DNA from: Austropuccinia psidii
Lineage: Eukaryota > Basidiomycota > Pucciniomycetes > Pucciniales > Sphaerophragmiaceae
Direction of reading: 5' to 3'
NCBI GenBank assembly: GCA_023105745.1
Contig: JALGQZ010000002.1
Coordinates: 76,177,285-76,241,284 of the forward strand
DNA: 64,000 nt
Shown: one piece after another, positions 1 through 13,266 of the stretch
How the letters are laid out: each line of letters opens with the position of its first letter
Position numbering within the stretch: the stretch's first letter is position 1
Program-made: the position numbers and the translations under genes
Notes under the pieces: model-generated
What the model was told of the DNA's origin: nothing
Database searches by the model: none
The model's input: only the letters and a program-made list of their open reading frames with translations

Positions 1-1683
1 AGTTATAAGTAATAATACCTTATAAAATACACAAATCCTTATTTATTTCAGAAGCCAATGAAACAACATTTGAAATAAATAGTACCAGTGGATTCTCCAT
101 AAAATTCTACATATAAAACAATTAAGAAGCTAAGCTTCAAAATCAATACTTAAGGAGTTCACCTGAATATATGCACTTTTTTGGTCAACGCATATATTCA
201 AGGATTTTAGCTAATATCTCTTGAATTATGCATGATAGAGTGATGAACCAAAAATAAAGTCATCACTTAATTACTGTAGAAATACAGAAATGAAGTTTAT
301 CTCACAAGCTATATACAAGGTTAAAACCTGTAAGGAATTATTGATTAAAATCAAGAGAGCTGTTGACCACTTTGTTGTGAAAGTGGTCAAAACTTAAAAG
401 AAAGTAGACAGTTGGATTCTACTAGCTCATTCGTGAAGAATGATGTATTATTTATTATAACATTCAAGGTATAACCCCTTGAAATCATAGTTTGAAGTTT
501 AAAATATTAAATTTCAACAGAAAAGATGAGTTACAAGAAAAATCATCAAAAATAGAGTTTGAATGATGTAATGAAATGCTGTTGGCAGCATAATACGGTT
601 ATGCCAAGCTATTCGAATTCACTCACTGAATTGCTGCAGCCTGTAAATATTAAAAGGTATTAATGATCAAAGTCTGAGCTTAATTTGATCATTTATAATC
701 ACTCACTGTATCCTTAAATTAAATTTATCAGTCATATGAGTGATACAATTGGTGAAAACTATTAGTTTATGATTAAAACTAATAAAATCCACGAATTTTG
801 GGGTTCTGCCAAGCCTGTGACGTCATCAAACTTAGAGTTATAGTGATAACTCTAAATAATGGTGAAATAATGATGTAATCATCACAAAACCTTAAACTAT
901 TGATCAATTCCAGTGGAAATGATCAGTACACGTCTACTAGAAGCCTTTTGGACTCTAGGAGGGAGTTATTTACTATAAATAGAGCTGTTTTTACTCTGTT
1001 TTCCCCTCAGACGCATCAAAAACATTAAATCAATACAAGTAAAAAGGTAATTTCTTTATTCTTTATATATAAAACCTTTATCTTATCAAAGACCAAAGAT
1101 CATCTTATCATAATCATCAATCTTGACGTGATTAAATCATTTATTTAGTTGTTTTTGCTAAAAATCTCTCTAAAATCTCATTTCCACGTAAAAATCAAGA
1201 ATATTTGTAATTTTCTCTTTTTTTTATTGTAAATACAATTTGGATAAGTTGTATTTACTTTATTTGGCGTAAAATATCTCAAAATTATTATATTAAGTAT
1301 TAAAAGTAGGTTATTTTCTCTTTATTATTCTTTTAATAATTCTTTTATTAATATAAATAGTATTTATATTAATTTATAACTTTAATATTGGTGATATTAT
1401 TGCTCTTAATTGTTTTTTATTAATGAAAAACAATTTATTTTATGCCTTTATTATTTGTTTGTAACGATAATAAAGTGCTATTAAATATATTAATTATTTT
1501 ATATTAATATATTTATTTTATTATATTATGTTTTATAATATAATTATTTTTACGCCATAATTATAATAATTCTTTATTGTTATAGTTATTTTTATCTTAT
1601 TTATTTCATTTATAAGGACATTCATAGTACAATAAGTAAAATATTAGTAATTTTTACTTATTGTTTCATAGTCAAACCTTACA
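1..1683 (+). repeat. Family-A LTR, 5'-truncated by the window edge
   Basis: The sequence matches, in the opposite orientation, the LTRs of element A at 5136-7121 and 13771-47229, and in the same orientation the LTR at 62131-64000. It ends in the usual ...CTTACA at 1683. Beyond it lies an integrase fragment of opposite orientation and not a primer binding site, so this is a solo LTR or the 3' LTR of an element lying left of the window. The left duplication would be outside the window; the five bases after the LTR are TGTTG. Confidence 0.85.
974..981 (+). promoter_or_regulatory. TATA box of family-A LTR
   Basis: TATAAATA stands just before a pyrimidine-rich stretch and the CCCCTCAGACGCATC segment. 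The same block is kept in the other family-A LTRs (reverse strand at 5886-5893 and 14603-14610, plus strand at 63401-63408). It is the likely Pol II promoter of the family. Confidence 0.55.
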
Positions 1684-1923
1684 TGTTGAGAATGATAACT
1701 TTTTCCCAAACAAGGTATGGAGATTTGTCCATAATGCTGAAGTGAATTTTGGGTCTCTGTCACTTATAGTATTCTGGAATAAGCCTGTATGGCTAATGAC
1801 TTTATTCCATATCATTATGGCTGTGTCCATAGCTGTGTCAACTTTGTGACATGGTAGGAACATGGGAGTTTTGCTATACCTGTTAATTAATACTAGGAAT
1901 GCATTCACCAGGGCGAATCTCAT
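1684..1923 (-). pseudogene. Integrase core fragment of a Gypsy element
   Basis: The minus-strand reading gives the middle of a Ty3/Gypsy integrase core: RYSKTPMFLPCHK, then the second catalytic aspartate in [12 protein letters not shown], stopping at LSFS where the LTR at 1-1683 is inserted. It is close to the integrases of A, B, C and D. The other end breaks off near 1921 into unrelated sequence. It is a remnant without a start, without the first Asp and without the Glu of the D,D,E triad. Confidence 0.8.
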
Positions 1924-2799
1924 GTCAATTGTCGGCGATTGACTTCACGTCAAGAAAACGTCAAGCAGGATAAAAGTCGAGCTCACGTCGAGCACACGTC
2001 CCACTCTTGTCTTACACCAAATCCTGTGACATACACCAATATTGAGTCCCCTGTGCCTTAAACTCAGATTCCTCACCACCTGATCATCCCACAACCGTCC
2101 AATGGTTGGTAAAAATTACACAAGACCCGCCTGTTTGCACAAACACACATCAAAAAGGTCCTTCAGCCAGTCTTGATGTAGGCAGGGGGTCTGACTTCAC
2201 CAGCTCATCCATTAAAGGACTCTGCCTGAGCGGGATTGTCCTTTTGCAGATGACACTGGTAGAGCCCGCCGCACAATACCGTGGGTGCGGGTGTGTGTGT
2301 GTGACGGGCACACCATGGCCATAATGTGTTGTCCTAATTTTGTGTAGCCATGAATCAGCTAGCTCAGCAGGAGGGGGTGACATGGTTAGACCCCGCTGCA
2401 CAATGCAGTGGGTGCATGGGTGACACATGCACACAAAGGCAATACTTGTGAGGGCCTAATGTCAGGTGGAAATGACCATTTGTGGGTGACACATGAAACC
2501 ACTCTTGGCGGGTGCGGACGCGCTTGCAGGTGCAGGTGCGCAAGGGCCGATTCCCCTTCCAACATGATGATGGCGCAGTTAGAAATTTTGGATGCTGTGA
2601 AAGGTGAGTGTGTGGGTCATTTGAACATTGAACTTGGCTTATTCACACTGTACCCAATGTCAACATAGTAAGTTCTTTGTGGCAATGTGAAATAATGGGC
2701 TTTTCTTGTCACAATTGCATGTCTCTGTCACTAAACTTTGAGGCAGTTTTTTCACTAGAAACCCTGCTAATGAATCTGAGAGATTTGCATTTTTGTAGA
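1924..2799. other. Gene-free stretch with a G+C-rich degenerate repeat
   Basis: No convincing gene is visible. The part around 2261-2294 and 2388-2420 carries two related copies of a motif of the form CCCGCnGCACAATnCnGTGGGTGC, each followed by GGTG-rich sequence. Short open frames here on both strands have no recognisable protein features. The base composition is clearly more G+C-rich than the LTR elements on either side. Confidence 0.4.
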
Positions 2800-5135
2800 C
2801 TAAATATCATGAAATAACGGCTCTATCATTACAAGCAATCCACATGACAGAACTTTGTTATCATACAAGCCACAGTTACCTTCTATTTCTTCTTCAGATA
2901 TAATCAACTTTCCATCATCAAAACCAACAGCTTTATAAATATGCAGATGCGGCCAATCTGGTAAGAAATTCACATCAATCTTCAAAGTTTTTAAGATCAG
3001 AAAGTTATTTTTCAGTATGCTAGATAGCTCAGAGACTTTAAAAATGCTATTAATAATACCAAATCGTCGTGAGTTGCCCCTCAGAAAACATATCACACTG
3101 TTTCTGACATTTTTGCAATCAGTTGAAAATATATTGTTCCCAATATTAATGCTTGAAACCGGAAAATACCAAGGTGAGACAATCCTTGACGTGGGATGAC
3201 TTTTGGATTGCACGGTAGTGTCTAAGCTGATCCAATCAACTATTTCCCTTGTTGCATGAAAATTCTGTAAGTACTCAACCAGGCAATCATAATTTTCTTG
3301 GTCATGGCGGGATGGTTTGTTATATTTATGGTGATTGAACAGGGCAGGTGGCTGTGATTGGAAAAGCTGTTTTATTTCACATGGCACTGATGGGGATTTC
3401 AGGAGAACGGAAAGGTTGGAACATTGACAGATATGTTGAAGTAAGGTTTTATCTATATCATCTATTCAGAGTTGCAAGAAGTTAGTCTTATTCAGTTCAG
3501 GTGTTTAATCAATGTGAATATATTGATCTTATTAATTGAGGTACATATTTTGTTATTTGTTGGCATTTTTGCAAATACTCCAATCAAGCGCTCATAACCC
3601 CATGTGGCTTAGGCTTGTGCTGGGCCCCAACGTTGGAAGAGTTCGGGAATATGATCAGCAAAATGATGATTTGGTTTACTTTTCTCTTTTGGGAACAGGT
3701 GTTGATTGGAAAGGCGGAATTTTTTCCAATGTTCAGCAAATGCAGTCGCATCATCTATTGAAACAGTCCAACTTGTGGCAATGTTGATAGCACTAATCAA
3801 ATGGAATGTATTCTTGGTTAGTTCATTTTCAAGTTCTTCTGACTGACCCATTTTTCTTTGAGTGTTGGCGGATTGCTGTACATCTAATGACCTCTGTTGA
3901 ATGAGAATTAAAAATGGAATTTAGACCTTATATAAGAGAGCCCATTCAGCGGCTTTTAAGCTACCATGAGAGGGGGAACCCATGTTGCAAGGTACTCTTG
4001 TCCATGATGAGGGAATTATCGTCTCAGATATGATTTGACAGAGATGCTCCAGAGCCTCACCCTTGATCTGGTGATCATTGAGTGCAGTGATATCAAATTC
4101 AGAGGGGATTTCAGAAGTGGGGATGTAAGCCGCATCAAATGAAGGAATCTCTGCAGAACCACTAGATGGATGTTCCATGTGAGGGGTGGGCATTGGGAAG
4201 TAGATTTTTTGGGTGGAAGTAGTGGGGAGTGGCTCATTTATTATTTTTTCTGCATCTCTTCTCAGGCAGCGGGCCTCTCTCAATGTGATTTTATCAAGAG
4301 AGCTGTTGGAGGTCATGGAATCTGAGTCTGAACTGTTGGTTTCATTGGATTTCCTGCTGGACCTGAGGTAAATTTTCAAGTTGGACTCTGGAATGCATAA
4401 TTTGAAAGTTGCATGATCCTTCAAAATTCCCAGTATTAAATTATGAATTATGTCAAGATTAACCATTCTTGTTGCATCCCAATACGGAAGGTCTTCGAGA
4501 ATTGAATATCGCACTCCATACTCAGAGAAAATTGCTTGTCTTTGTTGTGGGGTTGCCTGAAGCCATTTGGCAATGGTTCATTTATGATTTTGATATGAGC
4601 GTGTGTAGTGAAATTGAGGACCAATTTCTTCAATTTGAGCTTTGTGAATGGTGCAAAAATTACAAAAGTGGTTGCCTGAATGGGAAATAAATCCAGTAAG
4701 CTTGCGCATGGCAACCACATCCGCAATGGCTGTTAGAATGGCAACACCAATAAAGGATCATGAAGGACCTGTTGAGGTGGGTGAAAAATGGTAACCTTGC
4801 CATAGCTCTTTGAGCTCCTTGATGAGTGGCATTAATAAATAATTCAATTGAAGGGAAGTTGGCTCCTTTGGACCAGGGATGATTCCTGCAACATAGACAT
4901 TCTCTGGCTTCAATCTTTCACTTGGGGGGAGATTAAGACAAATAAGCATGATAGGTCCAATGCTGGCCAACCGGGTTGACTTTCCATGTGCATTAAACCA
5001 GTCCACATAAATGGAGAAGGCCAATGCACCAGGAATGGACATGAATGGGGGGTCATGGATATTTCTAGTGCCAGTGAAGCGTCTCCAGACCAATCCATCC
5101 CAGACGTCACGTTTTGGGGAATCTTCGGGAGTTTG
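2800..5135 (-). pseudogene. Tnp2-like (CACTA/EnSpm) transposase, degraded
   Basis: Read on the minus strand from 5135, the pieces follow the order of a fungal Tnp2-type (Transposase_21) protein. The segment near 5090-4760 contains GALAFSIYVDWFNAHGKST, ICLNLPPSERLKPENVYVAG and IIPGPKEPTSLQLNYLL. Near 4514 comes LEDLPYWDATRMVNLDIIHN, then SSWTRVPCNMGSPSHGS near 3990, NHHFADHIPELFQRWGP near 3620, and a C-terminal part at 3387-2800. The pieces lie in different frames with stops between them, so the gene is broken, although some gaps could be introns. The N-terminus is missing because element A begins at 5136, inside the open frame. Assignment is from remembered family patterns. Confidence 0.7.
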
Positions 5136-7121
5136 TGTAAGGTTTGACTATGAAACAATAAGTAAAAATTACTAATATTTTTCTTATTGTACTATGAATG
5201 TCCTTATAAATGAAATAAATAAGATAAAAATAACTATAATAATAAAGAATTATTATAATTATGGCGTAAAAATAATTCTATTCTCAATTAAATATGATAA
5301 TATAATTTATATTATAAAATGTAATATAATAAAATAAATATGTTAATATAAAATAATTAATATATTTAATGGCACTTTATTATTGTTACAAACAAATGAT
5401 AAAGTCGTAAAAAATTGTTTTTTATTAATAAAAAACAATTACTAACAATAATATTACCAATATTAAAGCTATAAACTAATATAAATATTATGTATATTAA
5501 TTAAAGAATTAATAAAGTAATAATAAAGAGGAAGTTGATTATAATAAGAGAAAATAAACTACTTTTAATACTTAATATAATAATTTTGAAATATTTTACA
5601 CCAAATAATGTAAATACAACTTATCCAAATTGTATTTACAATAAAAAATAGAGAAAATTACAAATATTCTTGATTTTTACGTGGAAATGAGGTTTTAGAG
5701 AGATTTTTAGCAAAAACAATTGAATAAATGATTTAATCATGTCAAAATTGATGATTATAATGAGGTGATCTTTGGTCTTTAATAATATAAAAGATTTATA
5801 TATAAAGAATAAAGATATTACCTTTTAATTTAATTGATTTAATGTTTTTGATTCATCTGAGGGGAAAACAGAGTAAAAACAGCTCTATTTATAGTAATTA
5901 CCTCCCTCCTAGAGTCCAACAGGCTTCTAGTAGACGTTTACTGATCATTTCCACTGGAATTGATCAATAGTTTAAGGTTTGGTGATGATTACATCATGAT
6001 CAAACCATTTTACATCATTATTACACCATTATTTAGAGTTATCACTATAACTCTAAGTTTGATGACGTCAAAGGCTTGGCAGAACCCCAAAATTCGTGGA
6101 TTTTATTACTTTTAATCATAAACTAATAGTATTCACCAATTGTATCACTCATATGACTGTTAAACTTAATTTAAGGTTACAGTGAGTGATCATAAATGAT
6201 CAAATTAAGCTCAAGCTTTGATCCTTAATACCTTTAAGATTTACAAGCTAAAGAAATTCAGAGAGTGAATTCGAATAGCTTGGCATAACATTATTATTCT
6301 TCCAAGAGCATTTCATTACATCATCAAAACTCTATTTTTGATGATTTTTCTTGTAACTCATCTTTTGTGTTGAAATTTAATATTTTAAACTTCAAACTAT
6401 AATTTCAAGGGGCTATACCTTGAATATTATGATAAAGAATACATCATTCTTCACGAATCAACTAGTAGAATTCAACTGTCTACTTTTTTTTAGTTTGGAC
6501 CACTTTCACAACAAAGTGGTCAACAGCTCTGTTGATTTTAATCAATAATCCCTTACAGGTTTTAACCTTGTTTATAACTTGTGAAATAAACTTCATTTCT
6601 GTCTTCCTACAGTAGTTACGTGATGACTTTATTTTTGGTTCATCACTCTATCATTCATATTTCAAAAGATATTAGCTAAAATCTTTGAATATATGTGTTG
6701 ACCAAAAAAGTGCATATATTCAGGTTAATTCCTTAGGTATTGACTTTGAAACTTAGCTTATTAATTGTTTTATATGTGGATTTTTATTGAGAATTCAATG
6801 GTACAATTTGCTTTACATGTTGCTTCATTGGTGTTTGAAATAAATAAGGATTTGTGTTTCTTATAAGGTATTATTACTTATAACTTATTAAATATTAACT
6901 TTACAGATATGCCATAAAAATGGTATATGTGTATTTTACCAAGGGGAATCTAATGGTATAATTTATTTCACATGTTTGCTCATTTGTGTTTAAGTTAAAC
7001 CAAGTTTTATGCCAATTTATGGTATTTTTGTAGTTTTAAGGTAATTATTTTGAATGTATAATTATTTTAAATATTTCTTGTGACCTTTTTTGGGTATGTG
7101 GTCATATCTCAAAGGTTCACA
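5136..7121 (-). repeat. 3' LTR of element A
   Basis: 1986 bp, with TG/CA ends in element orientation. It directly follows the polypurine tract at 7122-7133. The reverse-strand TATA box is at 5886-5893. It differs by many scattered substitutions from the 5' LTR, so the insertion is older than C. Confidence 0.9.
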
Positions 7122-7133
7122 TTCCCTACCACC
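7122..7133 (-). other. Polypurine tract of element A
   Basis: On the minus strand it reads GGTGGTAGGGAA, abutting the 3' LTR. Equivalent tracts stand before the 3' LTRs of B (33307-33318), C (25876-25887) and D (38085-38096). This is the expected plus-strand primer site. Confidence 0.8.
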
Positions 7134-7239
7134 AAAAAAGATTGTACCACAATCTGATATGTGTAATTAGGGTATCATCCACTGTCCTACCTCTTTAATA
7201 GACTTTGTTAGTCTTGAAGCTCAATAATGCTTAAATTCT

Positions 7240-10200
7240 CTATTTTTCAGGCTTTCTTTCATGTCTAAACCTTCTTAGTAGTTTATCAGCATTTGTTATA
7301 TCTTTATCAAGTAGCCATTCATCTTCTTGAGTTGAATTTCTATACCTCACAAGGTATTCTCTTTCTTTTTTGTTTCTTGTCCTTCTTTCTTTAAGGACTT
7401 TTACTATTTTCCTTTCCTCTCCTTCTTCCAAGGGGGGAATTTCAATTGGGGGTTTATTTCTTAGTGGAAATAACTCCTTGTCACTTGAGCTGTAAGGTTT
7501 TATTAGACTTACAGGGAAATTTGGGTGTTTGTTCATTAGTTCACCTGTGAGTTCCAATTGCACAGCATTGGGTCCATGAAGTGCTTTTATCATAAATGGT
7601 CCTGCAAAGGAATCTTTTAATTTCTTTGGGCCTTTTATGTTATTGAAATTAAGGGTTGATACTAGGACCAAGTCTCCTATTTAGAAATAAGGTGGCTTAT
7701 GACTTTTATCCCATCTTTCCTTTGCATATTTGAAAGAATCTTGCATACATCTGTTTGCATGGTGTCTTTCCTTGTCAAGCTTTATCTTAAAGCTGCTTGC
7801 TGTTGGATGTATATCTACTAAGTCCTTTTTGAGGGTATCATAAGGAAGTCTTGGATTCCAACGTTTTTCTATCATTGCTGGTGTTTTGCCAGTGGATGAA
7901 TGGATTGATGTTTTATATTGCAGTTTAAGAGCTGGTATTAGTGTACACCAATCATGGGTAAAACCCTCAGAATCTTTGAATTCTAGCCCATAAGCACAGA
8001 ATCTTCTGATCATGTCCTCTAAGGTCTGTATCATTCTTTCTGCTAAACCATCAGTTTGAGGATGGTAAGCTGTTGAGAATGAAAACTTTGTCCGAAACAG
8101 GTTATGGAGATTTTTCCATAATGCTGAAGTGAACTTTGGGTTTCTGTCACTCATAATATTCTGGAATAAGCCTGTATGGCTAATAACTTTCTTCCATAAC
8201 ATTCTGGCTGTTTCCATAGCTGTGGCATCCTTATGACATGGTAGGAACATGGGAGCTTTGCTATACCTGTCAACCAATACTAGGCATGCATTATAGCTTC
8301 TGTCTCCTCCTGGAGGTAATGCTGTTACCCAATCCATATGAACTATTTCCCAAGGTGATTTTGGTTCTTGGATTTGGATCATCATTCCAAATTTCTTTCC
8401 TGTGGCTCTGTTGGCTTTTTGACATCTGTCACAGGTTTGGCAGTATTCTATAACATCTTTCTTCCAATTTGGCCACCAAGAGCAGGTTTTCACCCTCTCT
8501 AGTGTTATGTCTTCTGAAAGGTGTCCAGCTGTAACACTATCATGACACTCATGTACAATAGTGTTTATCAGGGTTCTATCTGTTAAGGCCATAACACATG
8601 TGTGTTTTGTTCTATGGTAAAGGATTCCATCAAGGAGGTGGAATATTCCTTCATCATATGCTTTTTTCCATGTTTCATCTAGTTTTGATGAAATTGATGG
8701 GTCTTTGCAGTCTTTCATTAGAAGTTGGCTTAAGATATGGCAATTTTTGTCTATCTTATAGCTTTCTTTAACTTGGTTAAGGAATTCTGTGCCAATGTCT
8801 GTAATACATATTCCTTCTATATTGTGTTCTTCTTGTGGTACCCATGCTGGATTGTCAGGGGTATTTGCTAGAGCCCATCTGCTAAGACCATCTGCATTTT
8901 TTATGAATATTACCAGATTTATGAACAATAGTCATATTTCCTTTATATTCTTGGATAGCAATTTGCCATCTCAGCATATGTCTATTTGCAGTTTTCATAT
9001 TTAATAGAGATTTTACAGCATTACAGTCTGTAATCACATCAAATAATGTTCCATCCAAATAGTAATGTATTTTTTCTAAAGCCCACACTAAGCAGAGGCA
9101 TTCCATTTGGCTTGCTCAATATCTTGCTTCTGTTGGCTTTATTTGTCTTGAAATAAAACAAATTGGTCCTTTCACTGGTTTATCATTGATAATTTGTGTC
9201 TGGTGTAGTGCAGCACCCAGTCCTTCTCCACAAGCATCAATGTAAAGTTTGAATGGTAGTTTCCAATCTGGCATTAGAAGAAATGGGGCATTTGTTAAGG
9301 AATTTTTCAATTCTTCATATGCCTTGACTCTTTCTTCTGTCATTTCATAGACTGTTTGTTGGTCACATAGCTTATACAAGGATTTAGCAATTTTTGCAAA
9401 GTCCTTTATATGCTGTCTATAGTAACCAGCAAATCCTAGTAATGATTGCATTTCTTTTTTGGTTTGAGGAATTGGCTTAAGTAGTACTGCTGCTACTTTA
9501 TTCTTGTCTATTCCTAGACTAAGTCCAGATACAACATGTCCTACTGCTTTTAGTTCACTGTATGCAAAATGACACTTTTTCAAGGAAATTTTCATATTCA
9601 CTTGGACTATTTTTTGTAGTACCCTTTCTAGTCTTGTAAGGTGATTTTCCCAAGTTTCTGAGCAAACTATGATATCATCAATATAGATAATTAACCATCC
9701 TTCTAATAGATCTTCAGGAAATATGGTATTCATCATTCTTTGATAATGGGAAGATGCATTTTTTATGCCAAATGGCATTCTTAAGTATTCAAAAATTCCA
9801 CAGTGGACTATTATCCTCAGTACTTTTTTGGCATTGTATGTTAAGACATTTTGATGAAAACCCTTTAAGGCATCCATAGCTGTGATGAACTTAGCTTGTG
9901 ACAATTGTGTCAATGTCTGATGAATCCTGGGTATTGGATACCTTTCTGGAATCGTATAGGTGTTCAGGGCTCTGAAGTCTCCTACCATCCTTGATTTTCC
10001 ATTATGCCAATCTATAATGACAGGTGTAGTGACTTCTACCTGTTCATTATGTCCTACCTTTCTTAATACTCCAAGGTCCATTAATTCTTTAATGTGTACC
10101 TCTAAGGCTTCTCTAGCCCTTGGACTAGCTGGGTAAGCAGGTCTCCTTACTAAAGGTGGGTAAGGCTTTTCCACATTAAGAATTATATCCACTTCATGTC

Positions 10201-10960
10201 CAATGATGGCACCTAGTGGCTCTTTGTCAGTTGCAAAGGCATTTTTTGTACTTAAAGAAGACGTCAATCAATTTTTCTTTCATTTTTTCTGTTAATTCTT
10301 GATTGAATTCTGCCTCTTTAAGTTGTTCAGATATAAAAAGTTCCTTTTCTGGAATTTTTTCTTCATTCTTAATGACTGTGATTTGTTTTTTGTTATTTAA
10401 GAAGCCAAACGTTTGTCTTTTGTTGTCTCCTATGGTAAAATATCTATTCTTGTGGTTAGAGATATCTATACCATAAATTGATAAGCAGTCATTCCCAAGT
10501 GTGAAGTGATTACTAGTACAGTTGTCTATGACTACAAACTCTACTTTAATTCTGACACATTGTGAGGGATGAGGAAAAATTAGTTTTAGATCAATTATTC
10601 CAAGGGGCTTCATGCTCTCATTTGCACTACTAAATTTGACACCTTGTATTGGCATAAGTTTTTATTGCCAGTCTGGGACAATGGTTTTTAAATAACCTTT
10701 ACCAACACAGGTGCAATATGCTCCTGTATCTAAGTTAACTTTTCCTTCTTGGTTATCAACCATAACAATCCTTATACTTGATTTTCCAGCTGTATATCCC
10801 ATTCCTCTTGCAGGTCTGGTTCTATACATTTTGGCATCTTTTATATTTGTCAGGTTTGTGTCAGATGTCCCAACTTGTGGTAAGTTTGAGTTAACATCCA
10901 GTACTTCATAAATTATATCAATATTATCAATTTGTGCATTAGTTATATTGATTTCATCAC
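7240..10960 (-). pseudogene. pol: Element A pol: protease, RT, RNase H, integrase, chromodomain-like
   Basis: Minus-strand pieces in order: aspartic protease with LDTGAYCTC near 10,720, followed by a nonsense codon after the Trp-Gln of PDWQ near 10,655; a protease-RT linker at 10,655-10,227; RT at 10,267-9116 with YIDD near 9680; RNase H at 9280-8882; integrase at 8928-7681 with an HHCC zinc motif near 8560-8410, HMDW near 8335, SDRNPKF near 8140 and GLAERMIQ near 8040; and a C-terminal part at 7671-7240 with EYLVRYRN and EDEWL of a chromodomain-like fold. Frame changes occur near 10,260, 9110 and 8900. A stop near 7681, at KPPYF, replaces the continuous frame seen in C. All catalytic motifs can still be read, but the chain cannot be made as one protein. 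Confidence 0.88.
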
Positions 10961-10973
10961 TTTCAGAACTTTC

Positions 10974-12494
10974 TTATTCTTCTGTCTCTTTTTCAGAGTC
11001 AGATTCCTCTTCTTTGTCATTGTGGTTTTCTGTTTCCACAATTTCATTAATCTTTGCCTTTTCAAGGCAATTATTGGCTAAGTGTCCAATACCTCCACAT
11101 TTATGGCATTTTCTTTTCTCATTATTGTTGGATGTTTTGGGCTTTAAGGATTCCTTTGATTTATTGTTTTTGATAAATGGTTTATTTGGGCTTTTAATGT
11201 CCAATTTCTTCCAAGTCCTTCCAATTTTTGTTCTTGTCACTATGTCTTCTAATGCATTAATATACTCTTCTGTGGAGCATGGTTCTATACACCTGCTTCT
11301 TAGGGCATGTTCTAGCTCTCCTCCACATATCTTGAGTATTTTCATGTGCACCATTTTTTGTGACATTTCTGGGTACAATGCATTCAGTCTTTCAACTTGT
11401 TTTAAGAAACAAGTTAAAGCTTTGTCTTTGTCTGGGTCAAAGAAAGAATTTTCAAATGCATTTTCTATTTTGTACCTCCAGGCATCATTAGCCCACTTGG
11501 TGATTATTTCTTGTTTCCACCAAGACCAGGTATTTTTGCCATTTGTTTGCCTTATGCCATAATAGCATCTTTTTGCAGATTTCTCAAACAATGAATGTAA
11601 TATTGCAATGATTAATTCATCTGGTATGGCATAATCTTCTTGTAGCATGTCAATTGTTTTGATAAATGACATGTGGTCATATTCACCTTCTCCTGTGAAT
11701 GTTGGCCATTCTTTCAGTTGAGGTGCTTCCTTCATTAAGACTTGGTCATTGTCTTGGTGACTTAAGTCTGTTATGAATGGATTTGTTAATTCCTCTTTTG
11801 GTTTAACAGGGCTTCTTATGTGAGAAAATGGTGTTGATAACTTTGGCATATTTAAGTTAGCCTCATTAATTTTATCCATTTTTTCAGTAATAACCCTTAT
11901 TTCACTTTGAATGTCATCTTTCAGATGCATTCTTGCTTCATCACTCTTTTCCACATGGTCCAAAAGTAATTTTTGGTGTGATGAAGTCTTTTCTTCGAAT
12001 CTTTCTACAGAAATACTTAATTTGTTTAATTTTTCTGTCAGATTGTCAATACTCACATCATAATTGATTGTCAAAGTTTTTTCTTTGATATCACTTATGT
12101 ATTTGTACAACCCTTGTTGTCTTTGTATTAATTTCTGAGTATTGTCTATTAATACTTTTGGTGTATTATTTTCAATCATAAATTTTATGTTATCAATTTC
12201 TTTCTTGTTTTGTGCAACAAGTTCTGTTAAAGATGATAAGCTATTATTTATTTCTTGGAAAGATAATAAACTATTTTTAATGTCTTTAAGAGGTAAAATA
12301 CTATTTTTAAGCTCTGTTAAAGTATTTACAACATCAGGAGACAAGGTTATTTCTTTGGGAAATGGGGTTGTCTCATTCTTTGTTCCTCTTTGTCTTTGAA
12401 TTCCATCAAAGTTCTGGCCATGTTGAAGACATTGTCCATGGCATCTTTTTGGATTTCGGGGATCCTGTAGCTTGGGTAATATGTTTTTCTCCAA
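10974..12494 (-). pseudogene. gag: Element A gag (capsid and zinc knuckle)
   Basis: An open frame of 506 codons encodes a Gag with an N-terminal coiled, Asn/Lys-rich part, a capsid-like core (the conserved [20 protein letters not shown] block, then [16 protein letters not shown]) and a CCHC knuckle, CHKCGGIGHLANNC, near 11,110-11,066. It ends at a TAA at 10,974-10,976 in an acidic stretch where B, C and D read on into the protease, so this stop is probably a lesion. The first part of Gag, upstream of 12,494, is broken: the ATG near 13,042 is 13 nt before the conserved ACCAG end, against 14 nt in B, C and D, which puts it in the ORF X frame. Confidence 0.85.
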
Positions 12495-13266
12495 TTCTTT
12501 TTCTTGTTCTTCTTCCCTTCTTGGGAAAATGGGTTGACTTGGGGCTTGCTGGTAGAAGCTACTTGGGCTTCTTCCTTGGTTTCCTCCTTCTTTTTGGCAT
12601 GATACTCCTTGATTTTTTTAATTTGAGGTTTGGATGATAGTGGATTCCATCCATTGGAGTATCGCACTATTTCCTCCTCTTTGAGGAACTTTTTCAGGAT
12701 GTTCCAGGAGTTCATCACTCCTTGGTGTATTTGGGGCAACATTTCCCAATCTTTGTCCTTGTACACTGTGTAGTACTGTTTTTCTTGGCTCATGTAAATA
12801 TCTATTTGAGCCCTCTGATTGTGATTTGTACCTGTTTGAGTTGCTCATACTTAGTTCCAATTCAGGTCCAGATATCATGGGCATTTCTGGGACTTGCCTT
12901 TGTGATAAGGCACTTCCCTGTGTGGATTCTGTTCCACTGGGAATATTGCCCTTTCTTTTCCCTTTTGAGGAATCAATTCTACCTCTGAGTCCAGCTCTAT
13001 CTGATTGGATGGAGTATTGGGAGCCTCTTCTGGTAGTCCCATTATAATAAAAATAAGAAATAAGGGGATTTCAGAACAGGCATTTTCTTATGGCAATTTA
13101 TAAAGGAGGTACTCACCTTCAGAGTCCTGAATGATGGGTCCTGGAAAGTCCAATTTCTTGGCTTCCTTTTTCTTGGTAATTATTGGTGTTGGAGAACTTT
13201 GGCAAGTTTCTTCCACCAATCTTTTAACAGTGGTTTTGTTTTCCTCTGTTGGGTTGTCTTCAAACA
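12347..13266 (-). pseudogene. Element A ORF X (leader exon plus overlapping frame), damaged
   Basis: The leader exon is 13,266-13,117 (150 nt), entered after TTTTTTAG and left at GAAG|GTGAGT. The following 87-nt intron ends at ACTACCAG (13,030). The next exon continues in the same phase with EEAPNTPSNQ, similar to the SNQMD stretch of B and D. A frame change follows near 12,880. The last part, up to the stop at 12,347, keeps the ORF X signature: NHNQRAQIDIYMSQ, WEMLPQIHQGVMNSW, GWNPLSSK, YRIP and [15 protein letters not shown]. It overlaps gag in another frame. The overlap frame has therefore kept recognisable protein text even in this old copy. Confidence 0.65.

Noticed and set aside
10948..11562. 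204-codon plus-strand frame opposite gag of A
   Set aside because: Antisense shadow of the zinc-knuckle and capsid region. No homology across elements at the amino-acid level beyond that imposed by Gag.
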